DNA of 64,000 nucleotides from Stictocephala bisonia (GCA_035578905.1 JAQJVL010000565.1:1-64000), one strand, 5' to 3'. Shown: positions 1-12,666, counted from the stretch's first letter. The notes: generated by a model from the sequence alone, not told the origin. Numbers and translations are program-made.

Positions 1-440
1 GTTTGCCTGGGCCAAAGCCAGAAAGAGGAAATTTTAAAACGATGTTAAAAGTCATTTCGTTAGTAAATACCGTGTTGTGTTAATAAATGTACTTACTTAA
101 TTATACAGTATTGTTTGTGTTATTTAAGTAGTGTTTTCAACATATCCTTTTCTGTATTTCCTTTTCACACATTTGGGAATATCGCTATTATTGACTGATT
201 GATTTAAATTATTTTCTCGCAAATGAATGTGTAAGATGACTGATAATCTAGGCCTAAATAAATAAATAATAAACGAGATATTTGTAATCTCCAACACAAT
301 TTTTTTTCAGTTTTGCCGGAAAGGTAGGGCGCACCATTTAATATGCCGAAAATGCCCCCCCCCCCGAACGTCTGCCGGGAGGGGGCGTAATGTAGAACTC
401 TGGCCTAGGGCGCAAATAGTTGCTAATCCGGGCCTGGACA
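1..440. repeat. Possible edge of a dispersed repeat, with poly-C tract
   Basis: The first ~300 bases are AT-rich with nothing recognisable. From about 320 to 437 the composition changes sharply to GC-rich, with a run of 13 C near 353-365 and a GGGAGGGGGCG stretch. The part ending in GGGCGCAAATAGTTGC and CCGGGCCTGG resembles old dispersed insect repeats that end in such GC-rich blocks. That resemblance is from memory. No termini or target duplication are visible, so the call rests on composition only. Confidence 0.25.
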
Positions 441-716
441 TTTACATTACTTACGATAATGATGAGATTGTGCTAGATTGTAAAATGTTACGTCACTAAT
501 CATTAAACAGTCCAGAGGCACTCAATATCAATATAACACTGATAATAATAGACATTATCTAAAAATGTGAGGAGCATAAGAATCCTCTAACTTCAAACGC
601 AGACCAGGTCTGCCAACCCCCAATATTTCTAATATAAAAAGTATTTACTTTATTCTTGATGTTAAATTACTTTTATTATGTATTATGGAAAAACCTTTCA
701 CTCAATAAAAAGCGAG
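441..716. other. AT-rich, unassigned
   Basis: No open frame, repeat or RNA gene is seen in this stretch. Confidence 0.5.
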
Positions 717-808
717 TGAAGAGAGAGAGAGAGAGAGATAGGGGGGAAGAGAGAGAGAGGGGGAAAGAGAAAGTGAGTGAGAGAGAGGGGGAGAGGGAGT
801 GAGAGAGT
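717..808. repeat. GA-rich low-complexity tract
   Basis: Imperfect (GA)n mixed with short G runs, purine-only over nearly its whole length on the plus strand. It is a polypurine microsatellite. No coding or regulatory role can be supported. Confidence 0.85.
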
Positions 809-1198
809 TTTTCTCAAAGTTCATTGTTGAAGAAAATTTTAATATATTATAATATGTTTTTAATTTTACACTGGTAAATTACTTGAACTGGCTTTTCATT
901 GGTGGAAAATATTTGCCATTTAATAGATTTTTGGAAATTGATTGTAAATTATTCTTGAGTTATATTATATTAAATGCATTATAAATAAATATACAATTAA
1001 TTAATTAGTGACTGACATAGATAGTTTTTATTACAATACTAAATAATATTAAATAAATATGGTACATTTGAATAATTTTTTAATAGTTATACGTTTATTT
1101 AAATTTTCTTGTGATTGTTTATATATACATAGGTCTATTTATTATTTTCTTTATTTAAAACGAATTGAAATATACTGAAAATCATCATGAGGCAATTG
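809..1198. other. AT-rich spacer, unassigned
   Basis: A very AT-rich sequence between the GA tract and the 86-bp satellite. Nothing recognisable is seen. Confidence 0.5.
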
Positions 1199-3590
1199 GG
1201 AAGCTGGACTCATCGTGCTGACCACACGTCACCCGGCCATCTAGACCCACAATGGGTGGCAACGACTTGTAGTTAGTCCAGGTTGAGAAAGCTGGTCTCG
1301 TCATGCTGACCACACGTCACCCGGCCATCTAGACCCGCAATGGGTAGCAACGACTTGTAGTTAGTCCTGGTTGAGAAAGCTGATCATCGTGCTGACCACA
1401 CGTCACCCGGCCATCTAGACCCGCAATGGGTAGCAACGACTTGTAGTTGGTCCTGGTTGAGAAAGCTGACCATCGTGCTGACCACACGTCACCCGGCTAT
1501 CTCGACCCACAATGGAAAGCAACGACTTGTACTTAATCCTGGTTGAGAAAGCTGACCATCGTGCTGACCACACGGCACCCGGCCATCTCGACCCGCAATG
1601 GGAAGCAACGACTTGTAGTTAGTCCTGGTTGAGAAAGCTAACCATCGTGCTGACCACACGTCACCCGGTCATCTCGACCCACAATGGGTAGCAACGACTT
1701 ATAGTTAGTCCTGGTTGAGAAAGCTGACCATCGTGCTGACCACACAGCACCCGGCCATCTCGACCCGCAATGGGAAGCAACGACTTGTAGTTAGTCCTGG
1801 TTGAGAAAGCTGACCATCGTGCTGACCACACGTCACCCGGCCATCTAGACCCGCAATGGGTAGCAACGACTTGTAGTTAGTCCTGGTTGAGAAAGCTGAC
1901 CATCGTGCTGACCACACGTCACCCGGCCATCTCGACCCGCAATGGGAAGCAACGACTTGTAGTTAGTCCTGGTTGAGAAAGCTGACCATCGTGCTGACCA
2001 CACGGCACCCGGCCATCTCGACACACAATGGGTAGCAACGACTTGTAGTTAGTCCTGGTTGAGAAAGCTGACCATCGTGCTGACCACACGGCACCCGGCC
2101 ACCTCGACCCGCAATAGGAAGCAACGACTTGTAGTTAGTCCTGGTTGAGAAAGCTGACCATCGTGCTGACCACACGGCACCCGGCCATCTCGACCCACAA
2201 TGGGTAGCAACGACTTGTAGTTAGTCCTGGTTGAGAAAGCCGACCATCGTGCTGACCACACGTCATCCGGCCATCTCGACCCGCAATAGGTAGCAGCGAC
2301 TTGTAGTTAGTCCTGGTTGAGAAAGCCGACCATCGTGCTAACCACACGTCATCCGGCCATCTCGACCCGCAATAGGAAGCAACGACTTGTAGTTAGTCCT
2401 GGTTGAGAAAGCTGACCATCGTGCTGACTACACGTCACCCGGCCATCTCGACCCGCAATGGGTAGCAATGACTTGTAGTTAGTCCTGGTTGAGAAAGCTG
2501 ACCATCGTGCTGACCACACGTCATCCGGCCATCTCGACCCGCAATAGGAAGCAACGACTTGTAGTTAGTCCTGGTTGAGAAAGCTGACCATCGTGCTGAC
2601 CACACATCACCTGGCCATCTGGACCCACAATAGGTAGCAGCGATTTGTAGTTAGTCCTTGTTGATAAAGCTGGTCTCATCGAGTTGACCACACGTCACCC
2701 GGCCATCTAGACCCGCAATTGGTGGCAACGACTTGTAGTTAGTCCTTGTTGAGAAAGCTGGTCTCGTCATGCTGACCACACGTCACCCGGCCATCTAGAC
2801 CCGCAATGGGTAGCAACGACTTGTAGTTAGTCCTGGTTGAGAAAGCTGGACTCATCGTGCTGACCAAACGTCCCCAGCCATCTAGACCCGCAAAGAGTAG
2901 CAACGACTTGTAGTTAGTCCTGGTTGAGAAAGCTGACCATCGTGCTGACCACACGTCACCCGGCCATCTCGACCCACAATGGGTAGCAACTACTTTTACT
3001 TAGTCCTGGTTGAGAAAGCTGACCATCGTGCTGACCACACGTCACCCGGCCATCTCGACCCGCAATGGGAAGCAACGACTTGTAGTTAGTCCTGGTTGAG
3101 AAAGCTGACCATCGTGCTGACCACACGTCACCCGGCCATCTCAACCCGCAATGGGTAGCAACGACTTGTAGTTAGTCCTGGTTGAGAAAGCTGACCATCG
3201 TGCTGACCAAACGTCACCCGGCCATCTCGACCCGCAATGGGTAGCAACGATTTGTAGTTAGTCCTGGTTGATAAAGCTACCATCGTGCTGACCAAACGTC
3301 ACCCGGCCATCTCGACCCGCAATGGGTAGTAATGACTTGTAGTTAGTCCTGGTTGAGAAATCTGGACTCATCGTGCTGACCACACGTCACCCGGCCAATT
3401 CGACCCGCAATGGAAAGTAACGACTTGTAGTTAGTCCTGGTTGAGAAAGCTGACCATCGTGCTGACCACACGTCACCAGGCCATCTCGACCCGCAATGGG
3501 AAGCAAAGACTTTTAGTTAGTCCTGGTTGAGAAAGCTGACCATCGTGCTGACCACTTGTCACCCGGCCACCTAGACCCGCAATGGGTAGT
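1199..3590. repeat. 86-bp satellite array, about 28 copies
   Basis: Head-to-tail units of about 86 bp run through the whole block. The landmarks GTGCTGACCACACGTCACCC, ATCTCGACCCGCAATGGG and ACTTGTAGTTAGTCCTGGTT recur in the same order in nearly every unit. Identical start points at 1963, 2049 and 2135 fix the period at 86. Several variants are mixed: CTCGACCC versus CTAGACCC, GGAAGC versus GGTAGC, CGTCACC versus CGGCACC. A few units at both ends (about 1200-1390 and 2640-2880) are slightly longer, with GGACTCATC or GGTCTCGTC. Because 86 is not a multiple of three, each frame stops after about 70 codons. The ~70-residue open frames here are therefore repeat artefacts, not genes. The unit is clearly more GC-rich than the flanks. 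Confidence 0.97.
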
Positions 3591-5730
3591 TGTGGACAGG
3601 ATTATTTTTTTATTTGAATCAGTTTTTAAATGCGCTTCTCATTACAGCACATGTGTTTATTCTTATAAGGTTAAATTTTCTCTCAGAATGACAATTGAGT
3701 ATTCTTCAAAGTGTATTGTTTTCTTGTTTCATTCTTGTATTTCTTCTCTCAGTGTAAAACACAATACTATGTATTATTTTGTTTTGTCTAAAGACTTCTG
3801 GATGCGACCGCAGATAATAAATGGTGATAATCTGAGAACTTACTGATCTTTATGTTATTTTAAGTACATATTGGTTGAAAGTTAGTTATAATGGTAAAAT
3901 GCCAAACATCAATATCCCTTCGGTGTTAGTAATATTCCTTTAAATGAGATAGTAAGTAATAAAAAAAATAAACAAAATGGTACTTGAAATATTATGTTTT
4001 AGTAAAATTAAAAATTATTAAAAATAAATCAACAAGTTCTAAACACAAAATTACACTTTGATAAAATACACAGTTTCATATTGAATATATAAATGTAATG
4101 TGTTTTACATATTCTTTTTTAGAAATATTCTGGAAATATTATTAAAATGTAATCATACATTTATTTAAAAATTTGCTGAATACTTATTAAAAATATAATT
4201 TGGACGTAAACACAATATCATAATTTAAATATTCTCTCAAAGAATCGTATCCAATTTAATATTTGCATCTCAAAAGCACTTTATACAATTTTTTACATTA
4301 AATATGCAATTATTCTAAATTACACATTGAATTAGTTGAAACTACCAACAAACAATACCAAGATAATTGTTGTAAAAGAACGTGTATAGCTCAGAGAATC
4401 ACTTCAACTTGGTTTAAAATTAAAATCAATTAAGTTTAAAAGAATGTTCACATTCCAGATGGTGGAATGTTGGGCAGACACAAATATTCTTGGAATACTT
4501 TGGTCGCTTTTTGCGAAATAATCTTTCCCAGTTCTGGTCCTCCCGTTATGTAAAGAATTACAGTAAAAATAATGATTATTTAGTTTTTTATTAGTTTGGT
4601 TTTTGACATGAGGTATAAATAATACATTATTTTTTTATTAACAGTATACATAAACTAATTTAATAAACTGTATACTACTTAGAAATTATTACTTTTAATT
4701 TGTATTTCTTTGTGTACTTTTTTAATGTACACAATAACCACTTAAAATATAGAAATGTTAGCGCTTTATATACAAATTATATTATGATGTATATATTTTC
4801 TTAAAAATAATTAATACAATTACCTTTGACAGTTTCACTATCTCTTGAGTTGGATTTACTCTCAGGAGTTCATCTATATGGACTAAATTTGCTATTTGGA
4901 AGTTTTAAAAAGTATAGAAAAAATATGTTAAGACAATGTAACTGCTGACAAATCAACAATATTTGTTTGAATATATATTAATTAATTATTTAGAATGGTC
5001 TGGTTCGTGTTGTTACAATAATTTAAAACCTTGAGACCAATAACAGAGTACCAAATTGTATTGAAAACTACCTCAATGTATGAGTGACATGTTTTTAGCT
5101 ACGGTTCAATTTCACGTCATTAATACATATTTATACAAAATTAAAATGTTGAAGCTTAAGGTATTTAAAATGGCTGAAAAGATATGAAAGTTCTTTAAAC
5201 AACAGGCATGTTTACTATATACAATTAATTTATTAAAAGATATCTTACTATTCTCAAACACACATTTAAAACCTGTTGGTGAGTTTAAAAAAATGTATAA
5301 AAATATTGTCAACTATTTATGAACAAAATTTGTTTATCTCAAATGTAATTAAATTCCAATTTCATAGTGGACATTTTAATGTGAATGATACAAATTCATA
5401 AAAAAATTTCCGTTATAATTTATTTCGTATGTTTAAGATAAAATCATGATCTGCGTAGGTAAGATAACATTTTAAATATTTACTGTACATTGTATAACTA
5501 AGTTTGATTTTTAGTAACTTATGGCAAAGATGAAGTTGTTACTATTTTTGATTCACAGCCAGTCCGTGTTTAAGAGCCTGATCCTGGTTGAGGAGGAATA
5601 AACAACCCACACTGCCATAGACGACTCTTTCTCGATATATCCTTAATTTACGATCTGTCAGTTGATGAAATCATAGACGCTTATGCTTTAGACTAAATTT
5701 AAAGAAAGTAATTAATATTTTCTGAAACAG
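3591..5730. other. AT-rich, unassigned
   Basis: About 2.1 kb of AT-rich DNA. The short open frames at 3556-3846 (+) and 5112-5312 (-) have no recognisable motif and the composition of random AT-rich sequence. No RNA gene or transposon end is seen. Confidence 0.5.
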
Positions 5731-5887
5731 AATTGTAACATCATCTTGCTCAATTGTAACACCATCATGCTTAATTGTAACAACATCATGCTCAATTGTA
5801 ACAACATCATGCTCAATTGTAACACCATCTTGCTCTGTTGTAACACCATCTTGCTCAATTGTAACATCATCATGCTCAATTGTTACC
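5731..5887. repeat. 21-bp minisatellite, about 7 copies
   Basis: Tandem units of the form AATTGTAACANCATCNTGCTY, with starts 21 bp apart (5731, 5752, 5773 and on). The only changes are at the N and Y positions. Since 21 is a multiple of three, open frames appear on both strands. They encode heptapeptide repeats, such as a VTIEQDG-like unit on the minus strand. No start context, domain or neighbour argues for real coding. Confidence 0.95.
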
Positions 5888-6019
5888 TTGTACATGTTAT
5901 TTATTGTACTTTAATTCATAATACCTTTTGTTTTGAAAGTTTGTTAGCATTAGATTGTTCATGAAAGGTATATAATATTTGGAGACTTACAATGCTTTAA
6001 GTCTTTTTGAAATAACCAC

Positions 6020-6058
6020 AACGTTTCGACAGGTATTACAAACACCGGTCATCTTCAG
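6020..6058 (-). ncRNA. Hammerhead-like motif, copy 1
   Basis: Read on the minus strand this segment is CTGAAGA, one extra base, a GAC/GTC stem with a further GGT/ACC pairing block, then GAAACG. CTGANGA and GAAA are the two core strands of the hammerhead ribozyme. The classical core has no extra base before stem II, so this is a variant or a look-alike. Activity is not claimed. Confidence 0.35.
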
Positions 6059-6388
6059 GTGTACTTAGTAACTTAGCCTACATCTAAATTTTTTTTTTAT
6101 TTTATTTTTTCAACCCTAACCCAAACTAATTCAAGAAAATACTTAAAACTACATAATTAGATACTACGGAGTACTTACCTAACAGTAATTGAAATGAAAC
6201 GAAAAATGCCTTTATTAAAAGGGAGATGTTAGGACTATAAAGTCCTCTCTAACACTTAACCCCAGTTCGTAGTATAGTAATTCGTAGTATTTAAGCATGT
6301 AGTTTTTAGTCTTTTCTTGAATTAGTTTGGGTTAGCGTGAAAAAAAAGAGAAAATCAATTTACATGTAGACTAAGTTAGTAAGTACAA

Positions 6389-6424
6389 CTGAGGACGACA
6401 AAAGTTTATTATACCTGTCGAAAC
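6389..6424 (+). ncRNA. Hammerhead-like motif, copy 2
   Basis: In the opposite arm of the same element, the plus strand reads CTGAGGA, then C, a GACA/TGTC stem, then GAAAC. The architecture matches copy 1, including the single extra base after CTGANGA. The stem sequence differs but still pairs. Confidence 0.35.
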
Positions 6425-6466
6425 CTTAACACTTGAAGCATTGGGCATCCTCCAAATATTATGTAC

Positions 6467-8825
6467 TTATCATTAATACCTTATTAAAGACTAACATTTA
6501 CACAGAAAAACTTAATTAGGTATATTACAAATATGTTTAAAACTAACTACGTAGTTGAATTATTTTATATACTTGGCAGATAAAAACAGTTGGTACTGCT
6601 TGATTTAGAAAATTACTAGTTTTACATTGCAATGTATTTTCTGTTGATCTGACATCGTGTGAAATATTGTATAAATTATCTTTCGAGTTTAACGTATCTG
6701 GTAAAAATGAACAATAACGTTATTTGTGCTTTGACCGTTTTAACACAATAAAAATCATTTTAGTGTTTTTTTATAGAGTGTAATTCATTTGGCATTCTTA
6801 TATTTTTTCGTTGAAAATGTAAGCAAACTATCAAAAATGTACCAGCGGGTCGTATTGGGTAGCAGATGGCGAGAATTGATGTGATAGTACAATATATACG
6901 AACGGTGACTAGCAACACGTTTGGAATACATATGAAGTACTAGTAACATTACAGTTTAGCATACAAAAAATGTTTAGTGTATTTTCAAATATGAATGTAG
7001 TTGAGTTTACGACGTAGTCTGGTAGCTAACTGCGTGAGATTAACTTCTCCATTTTTACTAATAAACTCTTGAGAACGATTGGTGGGTTTTGGATATTGAA
7101 CGAAGTATAAAATATGTCTTATTTGGTTGCTTATATTAAAAAGATTTACTCCCAAAATAATTACAAATTTCATTTGAGATCCAAAATTTATGGAATTTTA
7201 TGACGTTAATGCATATGAAAAATCTAACACATAATCTTTGTTTTAATGAACAATTCATGTACAGGAGGTTATAAGAAAGTACCATTTTCGCTCTTAGTTT
7301 TTATATTCTATTACTTCCACTTCAAATTTAACTTTATATCGGATCCAAAGCTCTATACGTTTTGAGAATAGAGAATAATTTTTATTTATATTTTATAAAA
7401 TTTAGTATATTTTTCATATTAATAATATGCTGATTATTAAAAATATGATTTAAATATCACGTTATCATTGGTTTAATTGATTCCTTATACATTTACACAA
7501 CTTATAATAATACTGGTGATGATTGAGGTTTGAAGCTACAAGCACTTCATAATTACCTAATTTTATAATTTATTTTTATGACAGAGTCCTAGTAGTTTAC
7601 TGTGAAACGTGTCTGCAGGCTGGCTCCAAGAAGTCTCTTATCATTGGATTTACACTGATCTATTTTGAATTGAGGCAGCAATCGTGTGGTCATGTATGTT
7701 TACGACTGTGTTGCTCTAAAACTTTAATGAGGGAGATGTAAAAGAATCCTGCATATTTTTGTTTATAAATACAAACATTATTATACGTTCGTAAATATTA
7801 TTTTGAACTGGTGACAAAAATATGTTTTGGTATTGTAAGTAAAATAATTACTTTTAACAGATAAACCAAAATGTTGGTAATTATAAGTACATTAAAACCA
7901 AAATTGTCCAGAAAAATTTTAAGTTGAGGCTATGTGAAGGTTTGATTGTTATTTTTTTAATGATGGAAAACATAATTTTTACTGTCTTGAAAAAAGAAAT
8001 TGCAATGTTTATTTTTTTTGTTAAAACCTCTAGTCAAATGTATGTATGTATATGTTGTTATAGTGTGGCATGAAAATACAATGTTGACTATAATTGTGTA
8101 ATGCAACTGTTATAAACCTAAAATACTATACTATTAATGCAAATTTTGGTACTTGAGTTTGGAGGTTATTTCTTAAAAAATTGGACAACGCTATAGCAAC
8201 AAAGCAAAAGTCGTTTAGCAGTTTCTTTAGTTATTTACTGAACTTCAAGTGGTCAGTTTTTATATTTGTAAAGAAAGTGGACGGGAGTTGAACAGCAAAT
8301 TTCCATTATAAAGATTGTTTAAAAAAAAAAAACACACATGAATTTCAGTGTTTTGCTACTGTGAGAGAGTGATTCAATAGAAAGTTATATGAATGGTAAC
8401 TGGTATGGAAAACTATAAGTAATTCTGTTTAACTAAGGCAAGAGTTTAAAGTATATATTGAAGGCAACGTTGATAGTCTGTAGTGTTTGATGACGTATTT
8501 ACAAGACCGGAGTCTTTTTAAAGAAAAAATACTCGCATTGTATATTATTCTTCTTATTTAGTATTGTTTATAGTAATAGTATTACTCTTTCTACTTAAAC
8601 TGTTCAAGAATAAATAAGAATGTCGGTCTTTCATTATTACTTTCCCATATTGATACAGCATACGCCAGATGAACTTTATGAAATAAAAACCACTTCGAGA
8701 TTTATAGTCGTAACTAGATTTTTAACATGGCAATTCCACTACTCACCTTCTGGAGACACACTCTACATGAGAATAAACATTAGAAATTAGAATGAACGCT
8801 GCTTTATAATTTAACTTTGTTGCAG
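6467..8825. other. AT-rich, unassigned
   Basis: About 2.3 kb with no convincing coding, RNA or transposon signal. A short minus-strand open frame at 6985-7173 has no recognisable features. If the exon at 8826 is real, this is upstream or intronic sequence. Confidence 0.5.
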
Positions 8826-8906
8826 GGAGAAGCAGTCGGAGTAAGAAAGAGCCCCTTGAAGGGCCTCGGATGACATTGCTACTTCAGTGCACATTCTTAC
8901 TAACAG
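8826..8906 (+). CDS. Candidate exon with signal-peptide-like start
   Basis: An 81-nt island, visibly richer in GC than its flanks, is bounded by an acceptor ending TTTGTTGCAG and a strong donor, CAG|GTACGT. It contains an ATG at 8870 followed by MTLLLQCTFLLT. That is a short hydrophobic run like the core of a secretory signal peptide, and the exon ends one base into the next codon. The frame is also open upstream of the ATG to the acceptor (RSSRSKKEPLEGPR). The exon could therefore be either a first coding exon with a 5' UTR or an internal exon. The 18-nt segment at 45514-45531 has matching phase and would add GSANDF, giving a plausible signal-cleavage region. The gene is not recognised. This is inference from splice signals and composition. 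A chance pair of splice sites is the main alternative. Confidence 0.4.
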
Positions 8907-9400
8907 GTACGTTACACAAATATATTGTGTCATTGTGTGGAACCCACAATATCAACAGAAGAAGTTGAGATTAGATTTTTCAAATTAAAATAGGATTAAT
9001 ATATACAAAAAAAGTAAGTGGGTGATAAGATGACTACTATCTAGGGACAACTGATATTAATATTATTAATATACGAGAATATTAATAGTAATAAATTATC
9101 TATACGGGACTTTTCATACATAGTTTTAACCCAATAAAATAATTAATTTGAAAAAAATATATATGTTATGTACGTATTCCACGGTATCACTTATTCAGAT
9201 TAACTTTTGAAGATCATGAAACGTTTGGAACCAATGCACATATTTAGGTACCTAAAGTTCCATAGTTCTTTGAAACCGGCAGTATTTAAGAATATCAATG
9301 AGGAGCCACTAAACATGTATCTGTTTTAGGTATAGCATCATCTCTTCGTCGGGAAGACAGTAACATACCTTATCAGTCTCTGATCCTTATCCTAATCTCC
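8907..9400. other. AT-rich, possible intron start
   Basis: No feature is seen. If the 8826-8906 exon is used, this begins its downstream intron (GTACGTTAC). Confidence 0.35.
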
Positions 9401-10003
9401 GCCCACTCATACACATAGTGGTAATGACCCACTCGCCCACCCATTACACGTACAGTGGTAATGACCCATCCGCCCACCCATACACGTACGGTGGTATTGA
9501 CCCACCCGCCCACCCATACCCGTACGGTGGTATTGACCCACCCGCCCACCCATACACGTACAGTGGTAATGACCCACCCGCCCACCCATACCCGTACGGT
9601 GGTATTGACCCACCCGCCCACCCATACACGTACAGTGGTAATGACCCACCCACCCACCCATACACGTACAGTGCTAATGACCCACCCACCCACCCATACA
9701 CGTACGGTGGTAATGACCCACCCTCACACCCATACACGTACGGTGGTATTGCCCCACCCGCCCACCCATACACGTACAGTGGTAATGACCCACCCACCCA
9801 CCCATACACGTACAGTGGTAATGACCCACCCACCCACCCATATACGTACAGTGGATTGACCCACCCGCCCACTCACACACGTACAGTGGTAATGACCCAC
9901 CCGCCCACCCATACACGTACAGTGGTATTGACCCACCCGCCCACCCATACACGTACGGTGGTATTGACCCACCCGCCCACCCATACACGTACAGTGGTAA
10001 CTT
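9401..10003. repeat. 36-bp minisatellite, about 17 copies
   Basis: Head-to-tail units built around CACCCATACACGTACAGTGG and TAATGACCCACCCGCC, 36 bp per unit. The alternations are CAGT/CGGT, TAAT/TATT and CGCC/ACCC. A period of exactly 12 codons keeps frames open on both strands at once. The longest is plus-strand 9418-10026, encoding a 12-residue HPYTYSGNDPPA-like repeat. Near 9850 a deletion in one unit shifts the frame within the array with no compensating change. That argues against selection for a protein. The core recurs in the arrays at 17.6 and 44.1 kb. Confidence 0.95.
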
Positions 10004-10480
10004 TTAAATTTAGGCTTTTACTATAACTGTGAAACATTTATCAATATATTGTTCATAAAACTAAAAAACCATGTTCCATTCATATAATACATTATCTTTT
10101 TACGTTATCTCCTTCTTGCATAACAATTGGGTACAAATATTGGGAAAAAACTTACGTGATCCATAAGACCTCAATTGATAGTTAAAAGGGCACCTTCCGT
10201 GCCGAAAATAATTGTTTAATAGGGTAGGTTTAAACATTCATTTCCTTAAAGTTAGTGACCGAGTAAGTCCTTGGGTTATTGTTAACAGAGAGTAGATGAT
10301 GTGTGAACCTTTCTTTATACTATGGACCAGTATAATGGCCTTCCCGCAATGAGGACAAAGTATATAGCTCCTACCACAACTTCCCATAGTAAATATAAAT
10401 TGTAGGCGATTACTATTGGCTGTTTCTAAAAGGCATATTTTGGTAGAAATAATATAAATAGTTATAATAACAATATGGAC
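10004..10480. other. AT-rich, unassigned
   Basis: No gene or repeat is recognised between the 36-bp array and the dispersed-repeat copy. Confidence 0.45.
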
Positions 10481-10611
10481 TATTTATTTATTTCTAAGAC
10501 GCCAATCGTAGAGATATGGGCGAATATGAGGGGCGAATGAGTGTGATGAACGAGTGTAGTCATTTTTACTATCTAAGTTCAAAGGACTATTTATTAATAG
10601 CCCAATAGCTA
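10481..10611 (+). repeat. Dispersed repeat family D, copy 1
   Basis: The TATTTATT-rich start is followed by CTAAGACGCC, ATATGGGCGAATATG and GCGAATGAGTGTGATGA. It ends near ACTATTTATTAATAGCCCAATAG. The same ordered blocks occur at 19893-20060 (+), 29108-29214 (-) and 60066-60209 (-). No terminal repeats or coding are evident. It may be a SINE or the tail of a larger element. Confidence 0.75.
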
Positions 10612-11239
10612 GGGAAAGTATGGGACCTATAGCTTTACGTGGACACCGAACCTATTATATGTTCTACTTTACGTATACCATACAATATACGCTTGACATT
10701 TGTATAAATCTGGAATGAGTTTTTGCATCGCTAGATGTTATTTAATGATATTGGCTTCAGTTTTATCTTCGAGTTTTTCACAATTATTGCTTTATGTAAT
10801 TTAAATTATAGAACCCAATAACAAGACTAGTAAACAGGCAGAAGATCTAATAGAAATAAAGTTGTTTATTTATTGACAATATGAATTAGTTGCAAGCAGT
10901 GTAGCTAGTTTTCATGGAAAAGAAGATTTTTATTATTACAAAACCAACAGTAATTTTTTAAAGCACTAAATTTAAAGAAAAATTCAATGCATTACAAATA
11001 TTAATATCGTATTCAATTTTATTATGGTAACTATATTACTATAATTTATCCATTGAGGTGTGTTTATTAAATATAAAGCAATATTGTATAAACAAAGGCT
11101 TCATAATAGCTTCTAATAATGAATAATATTCCTGTATTTTTTATTCTTGTATGAATTTTTAAATGTATTTGTAATTATGTGATGTGTTATTAAAATCACA
11201 AGACTTACTGTATTAAGTGAGGAAGTATGAGCGAATATC
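10612..11239. other. AT-rich, unassigned
   Basis: Nothing recognisable is seen. Confidence 0.45.
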
Positions 11240-11945
11240 TGAGCTTTTTTATTACAATATAAACACAAAATGCACCAATATATTTCAATACAAGTACAAA
11301 ATACACAAATAATATGGTGATCGATTTCAGTGAACTACGCCCACCTTCCTCAGACCAGAGGGATTCACAAAAAATTCTGTGGAAGGTGAGTGTTTTTCAC
11401 CGAAATCGTCACCATAATATTTGTGCATTTTGTAGTTGTATTGTAATATATCAGTGCATTTTGTGTTTATATTGTAAAACATGTGTGTTGTGTGACGTTC
11501 ACTTGTACTGTATATGTACCAACACGTATTATGCTAATTAAAAACTATTTATCTGAGCTTGTAAACTTGATTAAAATCACTGTAATTTACTTAATTGACG
11601 TTTAAATGTGTATTTGATTATTACACACACTATTAAATAATTTTTTAGTTAGCATAATACGTGTTGGTACATATACAGTACAAGTACACGTCACACAATA
11701 CAAATATATTACAATATAAGTACAAAATGCAGAAATATTATTACATTTTAAAATATTTGTGCATGTTGTATTTATATTTTAAATGTTTGTACATTTTGTG
11801 CTTGTATTGTGCTCTATATATATGTAATTTGTAATTGTAAAGTAGTATATTTGTGCGTTGTGAGCTTGTATTTTTATATAGTTTTAAATGTTGTACTTAT
11901 ATTGTAATGTATTTGTGTTGTGTGAGGTTAATTTGTACACTGTTA
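11240..11945. repeat. Palindromic field of degenerate ~30-38-bp repeats
   Basis: A degenerate unit such as TTGTGCATTTTGTGCTTGTA recurs many times in both orientations. Two nested inverted repeats stand out. In the first, arms at about 11252-11335 and 11396-11478 flank a GC-rich loop with CCACCTTCC ... GGAAGGTG. In the second, arms at about 11462-11546 and 11640-11718 share GCATAATACGTGTTGGTACA or its complement. The sequence could fold into a branched cruciform. The open frame at 11314-11541 lies across the first hairpin and is not credited as a gene. Confidence 0.8.
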
Positions 11946-12666
11946 ACTAACTGTTGAGTACTATGCACTAAACGTATAATATCTCATTTGAGTTAGCTAA
12001 ATGTAGTAACTAATTTATTTTACATGGTTTTGTAAAATAAAAAAAATAAAAAAAAACATTTTATAATACCTTAAACAAGTTGAGTTAAACATATAATGAA
12101 AAAATCTAACTAAAAATGTAATTATTCTTATTTGGAGTTTGTTGCATAATATTGTCTTATTTAAGTGGAGGTATATTGAATAATAAACTGACAAAAACCT
12201 CTCATGACCAAGCTCTTATAGAAAATATATTCAAGCAATGTTCTGAATTTGATTAAATTTTGACTAATTAAATTATTCCATTTTAAATTATTCATATACA
12301 ATGATTAGGTAACCTGAAATGATTTACGTCTTTTATATTTATCCTAATGGCTAATACTCTGCTATGGTGAATGAAATTGCACCCCCTTTTCTATGCTTAC
12401 AGAGTAAAGTTAAGTTAAATTTGAAAAAATCAACAATTAACAAACCAGTTTTATGATGAATACTAATGGTTTATCAAACCTGTATTTGAAAAAAGTAATG
12501 TTTGTATGACACTAAATATATAAAAAAAACAACGTATTGACAGTTTGACTGGCCAGAAATGCGCGGCGCAAGCAAATAGCAATATATGTATTATATACAA
12601 GTAATAAACTTAAATGCTAATTTAATTTATAAATTTGATTAGTTATTCCTCAAAACAGGTCGAAAA
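11946..12666. other. AT-rich, unassigned
   Basis: No coding, RNA or repeat structure is recognised. Confidence 0.45.

Larger units (their letters stand above)
5968..6466. mobile_element. Fold-back / MITE-like element with ~210-bp inverted arms
   Basis: The left arm (about 5971-6180) and right arm (about 6258-6465) are inverted copies of each other. Both begin at the outside with TATAATATTTGGA or a close variant, and both contain AACCCAAACTAATTCAAGAAAA and the block TACTAAGTACACCTGA or its variant. The ~75-bp loop holds a perfect 16-bp palindrome, AGGACTATAAAGTCCT (6231-6246). No transposase is present, so the element is non-autonomous. Each arm carries a CTGARGA ... GTCGAAAC motif, listed separately. 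The TA-rich flanks hide any target duplication. Confidence 0.85.

Noticed and set aside
9418..10026. A 202-residue plus-strand frame of HPYTYSGNDPPA-like repeats as a repetitive structural protein
   Set aside because: A 36-bp period keeps frames open on both strands. A frame change inside the array and the absence of a start, signal or splice context argue against coding.
11314..11541. A 75-residue plus-strand gene
   Set aside because: It crosses the two arms of a hairpin, and its sequence is explained by the inverted repeat.
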